Assembly (NCBI RefSeq): GCF_005843885.1 | Contig: NZ_CP040443.1 | Location: forward strand, 1,364,001-1,428,000 | Direction: 5' to 3' | Source: Escherichia sp. E4742 | GTDB lineage: Bacteria > Pseudomonadota > Gammaproteobacteria > Enterobacterales > Enterobacteriaceae | Length of the DNA stretch: 64,000 nucleotides | Made by a program: the position numbers and the translations under genes | The notes under the pieces: generated by a model | The model's database searches: none | What the model was told of the DNA's origin: nothing | The model's input: the letters and a program-made list of their open reading frames with translations, nothing else | In this document: in pieces, positions 1 to 9,408 of the stretch | Layout: every line of letters begins with the position of its first letter | How positions within the stretch are numbered: position 1 is the stretch's first letter

Positions 1-845
<845 letters not shown>

Positions 846-2144
846 ATGCGTAAAATTAAAGGGTTACGTTGGTACATGATCGCATTGGTGACGCTCGGCA
901 CCGTGCTCGGTTACCTGACGCGTAACACTGTGGCGGCAGCTGCACCAACTCTGATGGAAGAGTTAAACATCTCCACCCAACAGTATTCCTACATCATCGC
1001 AGCCTATTCTGCTGCATATACGGTCATGCAACCTGTAGCGGGTTATGTACTGGATGTTCTGGGGACGAAAATCGGTTACGCAATGTTTGCCGTGCTGTGG
1101 GCGGTATTCTGTGGCGCAACTGCACTGGCTGGTAGCTGGGGCGGTCTGGCGATTGCCCGTGGTGCGGTAGGTGCGGCAGAAGCAGCGATGATCCCTGCAG
1201 GTCTGAAAGCCAGTTCCGAATGGTTCCCGGCGAAAGAACGCTCCATCGCAGTAGGTTACTTTAACGTTGGTTCCTCAATTGGTGCGATGATTGCGCCGCC
1301 GCTGGTGGTATGGGCAATCGTGATGCACAGCTGGCAGATGGCGTTTATCATCTCCGGTGCACTGAGCTTTATCTGGGCGATGGCATGGCTGATTTTCTAT
1401 AAACATCCACGCGACCAGAAACATCTGACCGATGAAGAACGCGACTACATTATTAATGGTCAGGAAGCCCAGCACCAGGTTGGCGCGGCGAAGAAAATGT
1501 CCGTTGGTCAGATCCTGCGTAACCGTCAGTTCTGGGGTATCGCATTACCGCGCTTCCTGGCTGAACCGGCCTGGGGTACTTTCAACGCGTGGATCCCGCT
1601 GTTCATGTTTAAAGTTTACGGCTTTAACCTGAAAGAGATCGCGATGTTCGCCTGGATGCCAATGCTGTTTGCTGACCTTGGTTGTATCCTCGGTGGTTAC
1701 CTGCCGCCACTGTTCCAGCGTTGGTTTGGTGTGAACCTGATTGTTTCCCGTAAGATGGTGGTAACACTGGGTGCGGTACTGATGATTGGCCCAGGTATGA
1801 TCGGTCTGTTCACCAACCCGTATGTCGCGATTATGCTGCTGTGTATCGGTGGTTTTGCTCACCAGGCACTGTCTGGCGCGCTGATTACCCTCTCTTCTGA
1901 CGTGTTTGGTCGTAACGAAGTGGCAACGGCAAACGGTCTGACCGGGATGTCTGCATGGCTGGCAAGTACGCTGTTTGCGCTGGTTGTAGGTGCACTGGCT
2001 GACACCATCGGCTTCAGCCCGCTGTTTGCAGTGCTGGCAGTGTTCGACCTGTTAGGCGCGCTGGTTATCTGGACGGTATTGCAGAACAAACCAGCGATTG
2101 AGGTGGCGCAGGAAACACATAACGATCCCGCCCCGCAACATTAA
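846..2144 (+). CDS. exuT: Hexuronate:H+ symporter ExuT
   Basis: Inner-membrane major facilitator superfamily transporter that imports D-glucuronate and D-galacturonate. The protein is 432 residues, the family length, with a hydrophobic profile fitting 12 membrane spans and an MFS loop region around the first and second spans (residues 15-70). The start at 846 (MRKIKGLRWYM) is preceded by GAGG. A longer frame beginning at 678 would add 56 unsupported residues. It is transcribed away from uxaC and ends in a strong hairpin at 2167-2192. The usual neighbour exuR is displaced 5.4 kb by an inserted fimbrial operon, so exuT and exuR are no longer adjacent. Confidence 0.97.
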   Translation: MRKIKGLRWYMIALVTLGTVLGYLTRNTVAAAAPTLMEELNISTQQYSYIIAAYSAAYTVMQPVAGYVLDVLGTKIGYAMFAVLWAVFCGATALAGSWGGLAIARGAVGAAEAAMIPAGLKASSEWFPAKERSIAVGYFNVGSSIGAMIAPPLVVWAIVMHSWQMAFIISGALSFIWAMAWLIFYKHPRDQKHLTDEERDYIINGQEAQHQVGAAKKMSVGQILRNRQFWGIALPRFLAEPAWGTFNAWIPLFMFKVYGFNLKEIAMFAWMPMLFADLGCILGGYLPPLFQRWFGVNLIVSRKMVVTLGAVLMIGPGMIGLFTNPYVAIMLLCIGGFAHQALSGALITLSSDVFGRNEVATANGLTGMSAWLASTLFALVVGALADTIGFSPLFAVLAVFDLLGALVIWTVLQNKPAIEVAQETHNDPAPQH

Positions 2145-2166
2145 CGCTTAGCGTGAGTTTTAATGT

Positions 2167-2200
2167 CGAAGCCGCCTGTTCTGGCGGCTTCGTTGTTTAT
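2167..2200 (+). terminator. exuT terminator
   Basis: A perfect 10-bp stem (CGAAGCCGCC / GGCGGCTTCG, 2167-2192) with a 6-nt loop, followed by TTGTTTAT. It sits 22 bp after the exuT stop and is a likely intrinsic terminator. It also separates exuT from the oppositely transcribed fimbrial operon. Confidence 0.8.
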
Positions 2201-2202
2201 GC

Positions 2203-2220
2203 GTTTGTCCGGCCTACAGG
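2203..2220. repeat. REP fragment at the fimbrial operon boundary
   Basis: The short stretch GTTTGTCCGGCCTACAGG matches the half-REP seen elsewhere in this window (CTTATCCGGCCTACAAA). It ends one base before the adhesin stop codon region at 2222, as if the fimbrial segment abuts or cut a REP element. Confidence 0.5.
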
Positions 2221-2221
2221 G

Positions 2222-3316
2222 TTAATTGATGGTTGGTAGAGACGGAGTAAAAATTACCGATAGTTTCCCCATGTAGTACCCGGCCTGTTTGTCCATCACG
2301 CTGAATTTATCGACTACCAGGGTTAATGGCGTGGGGACGCACATAACGGCGTAACGAATACCTGGCAACACAACTGGTCGAACACGCTTCAGGTTAATGC
2401 TGTTCCAGACCATGTTTTCATTATTGCGCACGTCAATTTGCCCGCCCGTTTCCGGGTTATACATTTTTACCCGGTAATCAATACGTTCCGAGGCATCTGT
2501 CGATGCTCCCCCCTGACGATAGATCGAGAAGTCGCCATCTCCTCGTCCGGCTGCCGGGCGACCTTCATCTTTAAGCTGGATTTCATAACTGATGGCGTTG
2601 CCGTTAAAACCATCGTACAGGCACATATCCAGTGTGGTCAGATCCTGAGCATAGTTACTGCCATTGACGCTCCCTGTCGGATGTAGATCAAGCTGTACCC
2701 GTGGCGTGGCGTGAGCGAACTCCGGGAAGAAGATGTCGATATGGTTGGGGTCGAGCGTATTAAGCGTGATATCTGCAACATAATCCGTTCCAGGAGAGGA
2801 AAAACGTAATTTAACAGAACCTTCCCAGACGCCGCCGATTGGTAATTTTTTCATTTCGGCTTGCTCAAGATACAGCGTTAAAGGCTTTGCATTCGCAAGA
2901 TGTTGAACACTACCATCGGCATCACTTCGACACTGAAAGCCAGTACCATTGGTCAAAGCAACTTGAGTCGACCATCCATTACATGGCCCACCAGGATTCC
3001 AGACCTCAGCATCCATATAACCTTTAATTTTGACAGGCCAACGCATACCACTGCGCTTCTCCGTCAAATAAATCTGCACAGTAGAAGAGTTGCCTGATGC
3101 AGTGCAGGTCTGTTGCGAATCAGGAAAATTACACTGATAATTTGACCACGTAGTGCCGTAATTTACTGCTGGTGGATCTTCCCTGTTCCAGAAGTAATAA
3201 TCAGCCCTGCCAGTTGCCAAATCGTAGGTTATATTAGCCGTAACGTTAGTTGCCGCCTGAGCACCAGTAACCACACCAAATAAACTCAAAATCACGGCAA
3301 TCAATCGATTTCTCAT
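2222..3316 (-). CDS. Fimbrial tip adhesin, CfaE/CooD-like
   Basis: Minor subunit and probable tip adhesin of a CFA/I-type (alpha clade, class 5) fimbria. The 364-residue length matches CfaE and CooD (about 360). A Sec signal peptide covers residues 1-21 and is cleaved after AQA. Two domains are expected: an N-terminal lectin-like adhesin and a C-terminal pilin domain. The C-terminus (CVPTPLTLVVDKF...GYYMGKLSVIFTPSLP) has the pattern I associate with CfaE/CooD ends. Its ATG overlaps the usher stop (ATGA), so it is the last gene of the operon and translationally coupled. The receptor is unknown. Confidence 0.85.
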   Translation of the reverse strand: MRNRLIAVILSLFGVVTGAQAATNVTANITYDLATGRADYYFWNREDPPAVNYGTTWSNYQCNFPDSQQTCTASGNSSTVQIYLTEKRSGMRWPVKIKGYMDAEVWNPGGPCNGWSTQVALTNGTGFQCRSDADGSVQHLANAKPLTLYLEQAEMKKLPIGGVWEGSVKLRFSSPGTDYVADITLNTLDPNHIDIFFPEFAHATPRVQLDLHPTGSVNGSNYAQDLTTLDMCLYDGFNGNAISYEIQLKDEGRPAAGRGDGDFSIYRQGGASTDASERIDYRVKMYNPETGGQIDVRNNENMVWNSINLKRVRPVVLPGIRYAVMCVPTPLTLVVDKFSVMDKQAGYYMGKLSVIFTPSLPTIN

Positions 3317-5997
3317 GGTGCAACCTCCCTTTGCGCCGTCTGTACGTTTTCTCGTAATTTGGGCTGTTTTAACTGCGCCTGTAGCTGAATGGACTCTGGC
3401 AGTTGCGAATAACTCACGATGCTACAATTCACATCCCCGCTATATCGAATGCTGGCACGTTTCTTTAAAACGTTGAGTGGGCATTTAAGAAATTGCTGCC
3501 CGGAAAGCAGATACAGTTCTTTTTGGTTACCGCTGATCTCCAGGGTAAATCCGCCGTCTTCAGCGACCAACAGCATGGCGCTGTTCAGACCGACCAACGG
3601 GAATTTCTCTACCGAAGCGGGCAATAACAAGCGGCCAATATAGTTGTAGCTAAAGCTGGCTGATACTTCGCGGTAGCGTAATTTGCCTGGTAACAACATT
3701 AACTCACGATTACCCGCACCGTTAATAATGTTGGTAGTTCCTTGCTGATTACCCTGGCTGCTGTCGTTAACTTCCACAAAGCCCGACTGGAATCCCGGAT
3801 ACGGAAATAACACGCTATCACTTTGACTCAGTTGCAGCGTTCTGCTGCCCGCCACTCGCGCTTCGATTTGCAGATCCTGACTCTCTTCATCTTGTTCAGT
3901 AAATCCTTTTACATCTACTAATACCGCACCGAGCAGATCATCTGTTCCACTGGCTCCCAGATTAATTCCGTAACGACTCACCGCCAGCGTGGACCTGTAA
4001 GTCCCTGTAAAGGCAGAGAGATGATCATGATTCTTGCGATCGTAACTGTCTGATACGGTGCCGTAGAGATTACCGTATTGACCATCCCAGCGACCGTTAA
4101 CTGCGCTGTTTATGGTATCGGTGTTCAGGCCGCCGACGGTCACGCCAAGCTCTTTATGGCTGAATGAATCGTTATAAAAGGTATGCGATAACTGCCAGGA
4201 CGTTTGATCGCCATCCTGATCGCTATAGCGATAGTCGGTAGCAACATTGGTCGAATGGCTGTTGTTATTACTGTCCATCGTTGGCGTGTCTGATAACGAA
4301 AACGACAAGTACAAGCCGTTGTCGTCATTATCGCCACCGTTGTCATTACGATGGAAAACACCGACAGAAGTACTCAAAATCCAGTCACGCATCACAAAAG
4401 CGCGGGAAGCACTAAGTTGTACAGTTTCGGAGATACTTTGCGCTGTTGTCTGGCGAAGATAGTTATTTTCAAAGCTCTGCTGTTTATCCCAACGCAGACT
4501 ATCATCGGTGTTATTTTGCGTGCGGGTATAACCCAGCATCATGTTCCAGCCGATAAGATTCTGTGAAACCGTCGCGGAAATACTTTCATAACAGCTTAAG
4601 GCGTTGTAGCTTTCTCTGCTGTCGGTTGTACAAACATCACCGTCGGAGTTGGTGCGATAAAAGCCCAGCGTCGGCCATCCCGAATTACTCCAGTTAACCT
4701 GCTGCATATCACCTTTGCCGCCATCATCATTGCGGAACAGACTGGCACCGATAGCAAGATTCCCCGCCCCGCCTAAACTCGACGTCCAGTTATTACCGAG
4801 TTCGAATGAATTCACATCATCGGCATTCGCCAGCCCTGCATAAAGCTCATATTGCGGATGTAATGGCAGACGCACCCCCAACTGATAAGCAGAACTTTCG
4901 TCATCGGCAGCCTGGGATGTGGTTTTCCCTGCCTGTAAAAACCACTGCGCATTTCCATCAGTCAGGCCGCCTGTTTTGGTAAACGGCACAAGCTCGGTGC
5001 GGGTGAGTTGGTTATTTTCATAGACTTTTAACGCCACGCTGTAGCTACCTGGCGGAAAGGAACTGGTATCAATAAATTGCGAACCACTATTGAGATAGAA
5101 CGATCCCAGAAGTTGTTCATTGCGCCAGGCATCAACACGTGAATTACGCGAAAGCAGAATCATTACCGGCGTACCCTGCTGGCTTTGCGTCTGGTTTAAA
5201 TAGCTGAGTGTCGACCCGATACGCATTCCGTCGATTGCGCCGAGTGGCAAAAAGTTAAAAGTAAAGTTTCCGCCTTGCGCATTAAATAGTGTGCGGTTGT
5301 CCATCCGACCAGCCTGCACATAATAGCGACGTAAAAAATCATAACGATAATAGAGATCGCTGACATCTGCATTACTATCACTGGCATCATCTGCATCATA
5401 GCCGTTGAAATTCCAGTGAGCGCCTATATAGCTATTTTCTGTTATTCCCAGCGCGCCCTTACCCTGCAGAGACAACGATTGATAATCATCCTGTGCCAAC
5501 ACATTGATGTCTTGTTGATGTATAAAGGCGTTAACCGTATTTTTGTCTGGATTTAAATACAAGGATCTGGCGTCAAAAATAGAACTCCATTGCGGATTAA
5601 TAAATAACGTTGCTGAACTGTCTTCATCGTTAAAGATAATTTCAACAGAATCAGTATTGATAAAACCACACCCTGAATCGGTACGCAAATAACCGCAAGC
5701 CATTTCTCCATGACGATCCAATGGCTGTGAGAGTCTCGCTTTAACGATCTGCGCTATTTTTTGATCTTCCGCATCCAGTTCCAGCTTGTTGTATAAACCA
5801 GTTGAGTCCAGAAATGTTACGGTATCAAGATTAACCATTGCATAATATTTACCGAGACTTTTTCCGGCGTAATAAACCTCGATATACTCCTGCTGCCCCT
5901 GTGCAATAACTTCAAATCCGGCGGGAATTTTGGTTAATGTTGCCCATGCAGGGCTGAGACTAGCAAGGATAAAAATAGCCAGTAATTTTTTATCCAT
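3313..5997 (-). CDS. Outer-membrane fimbrial usher, CfaC/CooC-like
   Basis: Usher that would form the outer-membrane pore assembling the fimbria. The reading from 5997 gives 894 residues with a clear signal peptide (MDKKLLAIFILASLSPAWA). A start 18 bp upstream (6015) is possible, but 5997 has an AGGA about 6 bp before it and puts the signal peptide at the very N-terminus. Family features include the RRYYVQAGR and GNFTFNFLPLG segments of the TcfC/CooC type beta-barrel and a soluble C-terminal domain. The length agrees with CfaC (about 870). It is separated from the pilin gene by a 90-bp gap holding a hairpin, and overlaps the adhesin gene by 4 bp. Confidence 0.9.
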   Translation of the reverse strand: MDKKLLAIFILASLSPAWATLTKIPAGFEVIAQGQQEYIEVYYAGKSLGKYYAMVNLDTVTFLDSTGLYNKLELDAEDQKIAQIVKARLSQPLDRHGEMACGYLRTDSGCGFINTDSVEIIFNDEDSSATLFINPQWSSIFDARSLYLNPDKNTVNAFIHQQDINVLAQDDYQSLSLQGKGALGITENSYIGAHWNFNGYDADDASDSNADVSDLYYRYDFLRRYYVQAGRMDNRTLFNAQGGNFTFNFLPLGAIDGMRIGSTLSYLNQTQSQQGTPVMILLSRNSRVDAWRNEQLLGSFYLNSGSQFIDTSSFPPGSYSVALKVYENNQLTRTELVPFTKTGGLTDGNAQWFLQAGKTTSQAADDESSAYQLGVRLPLHPQYELYAGLANADDVNSFELGNNWTSSLGGAGNLAIGASLFRNDDGGKGDMQQVNWSNSGWPTLGFYRTNSDGDVCTTDSRESYNALSCYESISATVSQNLIGWNMMLGYTRTQNNTDDSLRWDKQQSFENNYLRQTTAQSISETVQLSASRAFVMRDWILSTSVGVFHRNDNGGDNDDNGLYLSFSLSDTPTMDSNNNSHSTNVATDYRYSDQDGDQTSWQLSHTFYNDSFSHKELGVTVGGLNTDTINSAVNGRWDGQYGNLYGTVSDSYDRKNHDHLSAFTGTYRSTLAVSRYGINLGASGTDDLLGAVLVDVKGFTEQDEESQDLQIEARVAGSRTLQLSQSDSVLFPYPGFQSGFVEVNDSSQGNQQGTTNIINGAGNRELMLLPGKLRYREVSASFSYNYIGRLLLPASVEKFPLVGLNSAMLLVAEDGGFTLEISGNQKELYLLSGQQFLKCPLNVLKKRASIRYSGDVNCSIVSYSQLPESIQLQAQLKQPKLRENVQTAQREVAP

Positions 5998-6023
5998 GGC
6001 AATCCTGTAATCCATAACAAATA

Positions 6024-6058
6024 CTAAAACAATTAAAATAAGGGAGGACGCGCCCCCC
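6024..6058 (-). terminator. Hairpin between pilin and usher genes, possible attenuator
   Basis: On the minus strand GGGGGG-CGCGT-CCTCCC (6058 down to 6042, with one G-U pair) is followed by TTATTTTAATTGTTTT. It lies directly after the major pilin gene and before the usher. This is the layout expected if most transcripts stop after the pilin, giving excess pilin over usher. The activity is inferred from the sequence only. Confidence 0.65.
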
Positions 6059-6087
6059 TTTGTTACGTGTTAATTCTGTTATCCGGA

Positions 6088-6588
6088 TTAGATATCCTGG
6101 GACAGATAAATGCTTACTACGCCACGGTAGATACCTGTTTCCAGAACACCTTTGGTGGTTTGAGCAAACATCAGGTTTTTAGCCAGAGAACCGTTAGTTA
6201 ACGCATCGGAAGCAAAGATTTTGGTTGCGGTAAAAGTGGTTGCTGCATCAGCTTTAATTTCTTCGCCACCCCAGGTTACTGTCAGCGGAACAATCTTGGT
6301 AGCGTCCAGACTTTGAACCAGTTGCGCTGGGGAAACTAACTGCATTTTCACGTTTTTGGTCACGTCATTTGACCAGATTTTAGTCATCAACTGATAAGAT
6401 TGCAGACCCTGACCCGGCAGATATTGCATTTCTACTGCTTTCGGCAGCGCAGTGTTATCGGTCTGAGTCATGTCCAGAGCGGCGTCAACGTTAGCCGTAA
6501 CAGTAATATCCTTTTGTACTGCTAACGCGGAGCCTGCAACGGAAAACAGTGCAGCGACCAGAAGAGATTTTGCAAATACCTTTTTCAT
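6088..6588 (-). CDS. Major fimbrial subunit, CfaB/CooA-like
   Basis: Major pilin of the inserted fimbrial operon, 166 residues. The signal peptide is MKKVFAKSLLVAALFSVAGSALA. The mature N-terminus VQKDITVTANVD follows the CFA/I pilin pattern VEKNITVTASVD and is the donor strand of this class. No cysteines are present in the mature part, which is typical of class 5 pilins and unlike type 1 fimbriae. The interior segment ending WGGEEI resembles the SWGG motif of the family. It lies 29 bp after the chaperone gene and is followed by a hairpin. It is possibly the main surface antigen of this fimbria. Confidence 0.9.
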   Translation of the reverse strand: MKKVFAKSLLVAALFSVAGSALAVQKDITVTANVDAALDMTQTDNTALPKAVEMQYLPGQGLQSYQLMTKIWSNDVTKNVKMQLVSPAQLVQSLDATKIVPLTVTWGGEEIKADAATTFTATKIFASDALTNGSLAKNLMFAQTTKGVLETGIYRGVVSIYLSQDI

Positions 6589-6617
6589 TATTATTCCTTT
6601 GTTTATTACAATGATAA

Positions 6618-7328
6618 TTAATGGATCGCCAGCTCAAACTCGCCATTATCCTTAGTGATCCAGTTATTATATTTGACTACGATTTTTTCGTCGCCAGATA
6701 TGCTTTCTAACATCCTGTCTTGTCCAGGGAAGATATTTTTATTTACGGTCTGCGTTCTACATTTTACAGAACGATTATTCTTACAATAGTCAATGGTTAA
6801 TATTTTCAGACGTTGATTGCCATTATTAATTAACTTATTATCGGCACTGATATCTAACTTCGCTACAGGCTGCTGAGGGGGAACGCTGACAACAATGCCC
6901 CAAATTAAGTTAACCGTTAATTGCATGGCGAGATCTTTTTTATTAACCGTTGCATCATCAATGCTGGGTACGGCTTCAAATTTAACCCGATAGTTTTTTT
7001 CTTTTTGCTCAGGTTCCATTGCCACGAAACGCACGGTCTTACTGCTTCCGCCGGGTAAAGCAAATTTGGGTGGCATTACTACAAGTTGGTTCGCATCGCC
7101 AGATATCACTTCAACTTCTTTTTCTTGTGCCGTTGAAGGATTATCGATACGAAATACCGTTGCTTTAATATATTGAACTTCATTCGTTTTCGATATTACG
7201 CGAACACTTCCTTCTCCCTGACTGTTAATCGAAACCGCCATAGGATAAACCGTCATATTTGCTTGTCCTGGCATTGAACAGGAAAAAAGAATACAAACCA
7301 GAATAAATGGAACTCTTATGCATTTCAC
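6618..7328 (-). CDS. Periplasmic fimbrial chaperone, CfaA/CooB-like
   Basis: Chaperone of the alpha (CFA/I) clade that would hold pilin subunits in the periplasm before delivery to the usher. It has 236 residues, against about 238 in CfaA. The signal peptide runs to about residue 23 (SMPGQA-N). The first immunoglobulin-like domain contains the conserved VMPPKFALPGG stretch before the G1 strand region, and the second domain has cysteines in CKNNRSVKC. It is the first gene of the minus-strand operon chaperone-pilin-usher-adhesin, the same order as cfaABCE. The coding strand is AT-rich, as is its upstream region, which suggests transfer. Confidence 0.88.
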   Translation of the reverse strand: MKCIRVPFILVCILFSCSMPGQANMTVYPMAVSINSQGEGSVRVISKTNEVQYIKATVFRIDNPSTAQEKEVEVISGDANQLVVMPPKFALPGGSSKTVRFVAMEPEQKEKNYRVKFEAVPSIDDATVNKKDLAMQLTVNLIWGIVVSVPPQQPVAKLDISADNKLINNGNQRLKILTIDYCKNNRSVKCRTQTVNKNIFPGQDRMLESISGDEKIVVKYNNWITKDNGEFELAIH

Positions 7329-7621
7329 AATGATATTTTCTTTTACGAAAGTTATCGAATGCGTGCATTAGATTGATTGAGGCGGGAAATGTCAAAACAA
7401 TAATATATTGGCCATATAAATCTTATTTATTGAAATTACCCTTAACTTACTGAAAAATATGATACGCGACAACATCACTTGCTAAAAATTAGGAATTTAT
7501 AAAGATACAAATTACATATATATATTAATTTCATATAAATACCAGTAATAAAACTACCATGGCATACCCATAGATAAAGTGGTATGATAACTTTGTCCGC
7601 ATTCCACTCCGGGAGACGCAT
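7329..7621. promoter_or_regulatory. Divergent fimbrial operon / exuR control region
   Basis: A 293-bp AT-rich stretch, especially 7390-7540, which is the kind of DNA H-NS binds. The fimbrial promoter must lie at its left end. At the right end, 7550-7600 contains TACCATGGCATACCCATAG and GTGGTATGATAAC, which resemble ExuR/UxuR operator words (TGGTATACCA-like) and fit known exuR autorepression. A GGGAG ribosome-binding site precedes exuR. The operator assignment is tentative. Confidence 0.5.
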
Positions 7622-8398
7622 ATGGAAATCACTGAACCACGCCGTTTGTACCAACAGCTCGCCGCTGACCTGAAAGAGCGCATCGAGCAGGGCGTCTATC
7701 TGGTGGGTGATAAACTGCCCGCCGAACGTTTTATTTCTGATGAAAAAAACGTCAGCCGCACCGTGGTTCGTGAAGCCATCATCATGCTTGAAGTCGAGGG
7801 CTATGTAGAAGTACGCAAAGGCTCGGGAATTCATGTGGTTTCCAACCAGCCTCGCCATCAGCAGGCGGCGGACGCGAATATGGAATTTGCCAATTACGGT
7901 CCGTTTGAACTGCTCCAGGCACGTCAACTTATCGAAAGCAATATTGCCGAGTTTGCTGCAACCCAGGTAACGAAGCAGGACATCATGAAACTGATGGCCA
8001 TCCAGGAGCAGGCGCGCGGCGAACAATGCTTCCGTGATTCCGAGTGGGATTTGCAGTTTCATATTCAGGTCGCATTAGCGACGCAGAACTCTGCACTGGC
8101 TGCCATCGTTGAGAAAATGTGGACCCAGCGTAGTCATAACCCGTACTGGAAAAAACTGCACGAGCACATTGATTCCCGTACCGTCGATAACTGGTGTGAT
8201 GACCACGATCAGATCCTCAAAGCGTTGATACGCAAAGATCCTCATGCCGCCAAACTTGCAATGTGGCAGCACCTGGAAAATACCAAAATTATGTTGTTTA
8301 ACGAAACCAGTGACGATTTCGAGTTCAATGCCGACCGCTATTTGTTCGCCGAGAATCCTGTCGTTCATCTGGATACTGTGGCCAACAGCAGCAAATAA
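7622..8398 (+). CDS. exuR: Hexuronate regulon repressor ExuR
   Basis: GntR-family (FadR subfamily) repressor of exuT, uxaCA, uxaB and itself; galacturonate or glucuronate metabolites relieve repression. It is 258 residues, the family length. An N-terminal winged helix spans about residues 8-76 (LYQQLAADLKERIEQG...VSRTVVREAIIMLEVEGYV). The FCD effector domain follows (about 95-235) with metal-binding type His residues in HIQVAL and DDHDQIL. The start at 7622 follows GGGAG. It stands alone in its own transcript, with a hairpin after the stop. Confidence 0.97.
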   Translation: MEITEPRRLYQQLAADLKERIEQGVYLVGDKLPAERFISDEKNVSRTVVREAIIMLEVEGYVEVRKGSGIHVVSNQPRHQQAADANMEFANYGPFELLQARQLIESNIAEFAATQVTKQDIMKLMAIQEQARGEQCFRDSEWDLQFHIQVALATQNSALAAIVEKMWTQRSHNPYWKKLHEHIDSRTVDNWCDDHDQILKALIRKDPHAAKLAMWQHLENTKIMLFNETSDDFEFNADRYLFAENPVVHLDTVANSSK

Positions 8399-8411
8399 AC
8401 TCCCATTTCTG

Positions 8412-8440
8412 ACAGGCGCAGCAACGCGCCTGTTCGCTTT
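8412..8440 (+). terminator. exuR terminator
   Basis: Stem ACAGGCGC/GCGCCTGT (8412-8419 with 8426-8433) followed by TCGCTTT, 13 bp after the exuR stop. A likely intrinsic terminator with a modest T-run. Confidence 0.65.
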
Positions 8441-8742
8441 ATCAGTAAGCGAAAAGTATAAAGTGTCAGCCTGTGTAAATCCTCTCGCCACCCTCCTCTG
8501 CAATCAGCAAAATCAGACTCCACGGACATGTAATTTTGATAACGAACAACGTTGACCTTTGTTACAATTAGATTCAATTTGAATTTATGCTATTAAATGT
8601 TTTCTTATCTCACGTTTTAACAGGGAATAGTTCAGGCCGTATTGGTGTCTCGACCCGCAATATATACAACAACAGCAATAACCTGACGGGTGTGCATCAT
8701 TTAAAACCGGCGTGGCGTTAACCGATTCACCAGGAATAATGA
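8441..8742. promoter_or_regulatory. exuR-yqjA intergenic region
   Basis: About 300 bp without a credible gene. It should hold the yqjA-mzrA promoter, which in E. coli is activated by the CpxAR envelope-stress system. An AT-rich stretch with TATGCT-like -10 words lies at 8565-8600. I could not define a CpxR box with confidence. Confidence 0.45.
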
Positions 8743-9405
8743 ATGGAACTTTTGACCCAATTGCTGCAAGCCCTGTGGGCGCAGGATTTTGAAACCCTGG
8801 CCAATCCGTCGATGATTGGCATGTTGTATTTTGTCTTGTTTGTGATTTTGTTCCTCGAAAACGGCTTGCTTCCAGCGGCCTTTTTACCCGGCGACAGCTT
8901 GCTGGTGTTGGTCGGTGTATTGATTGCCAAAGGCGCAATGGGTTACCCGCAAACCATTATGCTGCTAACTGTTGCTGCCAGCCTCGGTTGCTGGGTCAGC
9001 TACATACAGGGGCGATGGCTGGGCAATACCCGCACCGTACAAAACTGGCTATCCCATTTACCTGCGCACTACCACCAACGCGCACACCATCTTTTTCATA
9101 AACACGGTTTATCTGCGCTGTTAATTGGTCGCTTTATCGCATTTGTCAGAACATTACTGCCGACCATTGCCGGACTGTCAGGGCTGAATAACGCCCGCTT
9201 CCAGTTCTTCAACTGGATGAGCGGTTTGCTGTGGGTATTGATCCTGACAACCTTAGGTTACATGCTCGGCAAGACGCCGGTATTTTTGAAGTATGAGGAC
9301 CAGCTGATGTCATGCCTGATGCTGCTCCCGGTGGTGCTGCTGGTGTTCGGCCTGGCAGGTTCTCTTGTTGTTTTATGGAAAAAGAAATATGGAAATCGGG
9401 GGTAA
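8743..9405 (+). CDS. yqjA: DedA-family inner-membrane protein YqjA
   Basis: A 220-residue DedA/VTT family membrane protein. In E. coli YqjA and its paralogue YghB act redundantly in membrane homeostasis, proton-motive-force maintenance and drug and alkali tolerance. The residues reported as essential in the family are present: Glu39 in FLENGLLP, Asp51 in PGDSLL, Arg130 and Arg136 in GRFIAFVRT. There are several hydrophobic spans, including two half-helix re-entrant type regions. It is followed 3 bp later by mzrA, so the two genes are co-transcribed. Confidence 0.96.
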   Translation: MELLTQLLQALWAQDFETLANPSMIGMLYFVLFVILFLENGLLPAAFLPGDSLLVLVGVLIAKGAMGYPQTIMLLTVAASLGCWVSYIQGRWLGNTRTVQNWLSHLPAHYHQRAHHLFHKHGLSALLIGRFIAFVRTLLPTIAGLSGLNNARFQFFNWMSGLLWVLILTTLGYMLGKTPVFLKYEDQLMSCLMLLPVVLLVFGLAGSLVVLWKKKYGNRG

Positions 9406-9408
9406 AGG

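Noticed and set aside
7475..8062. 195-codon frame antisense to exuR reaching into the fimbrial promoter region
   Set aside because: It lies almost wholly opposite exuR and shows no domain.
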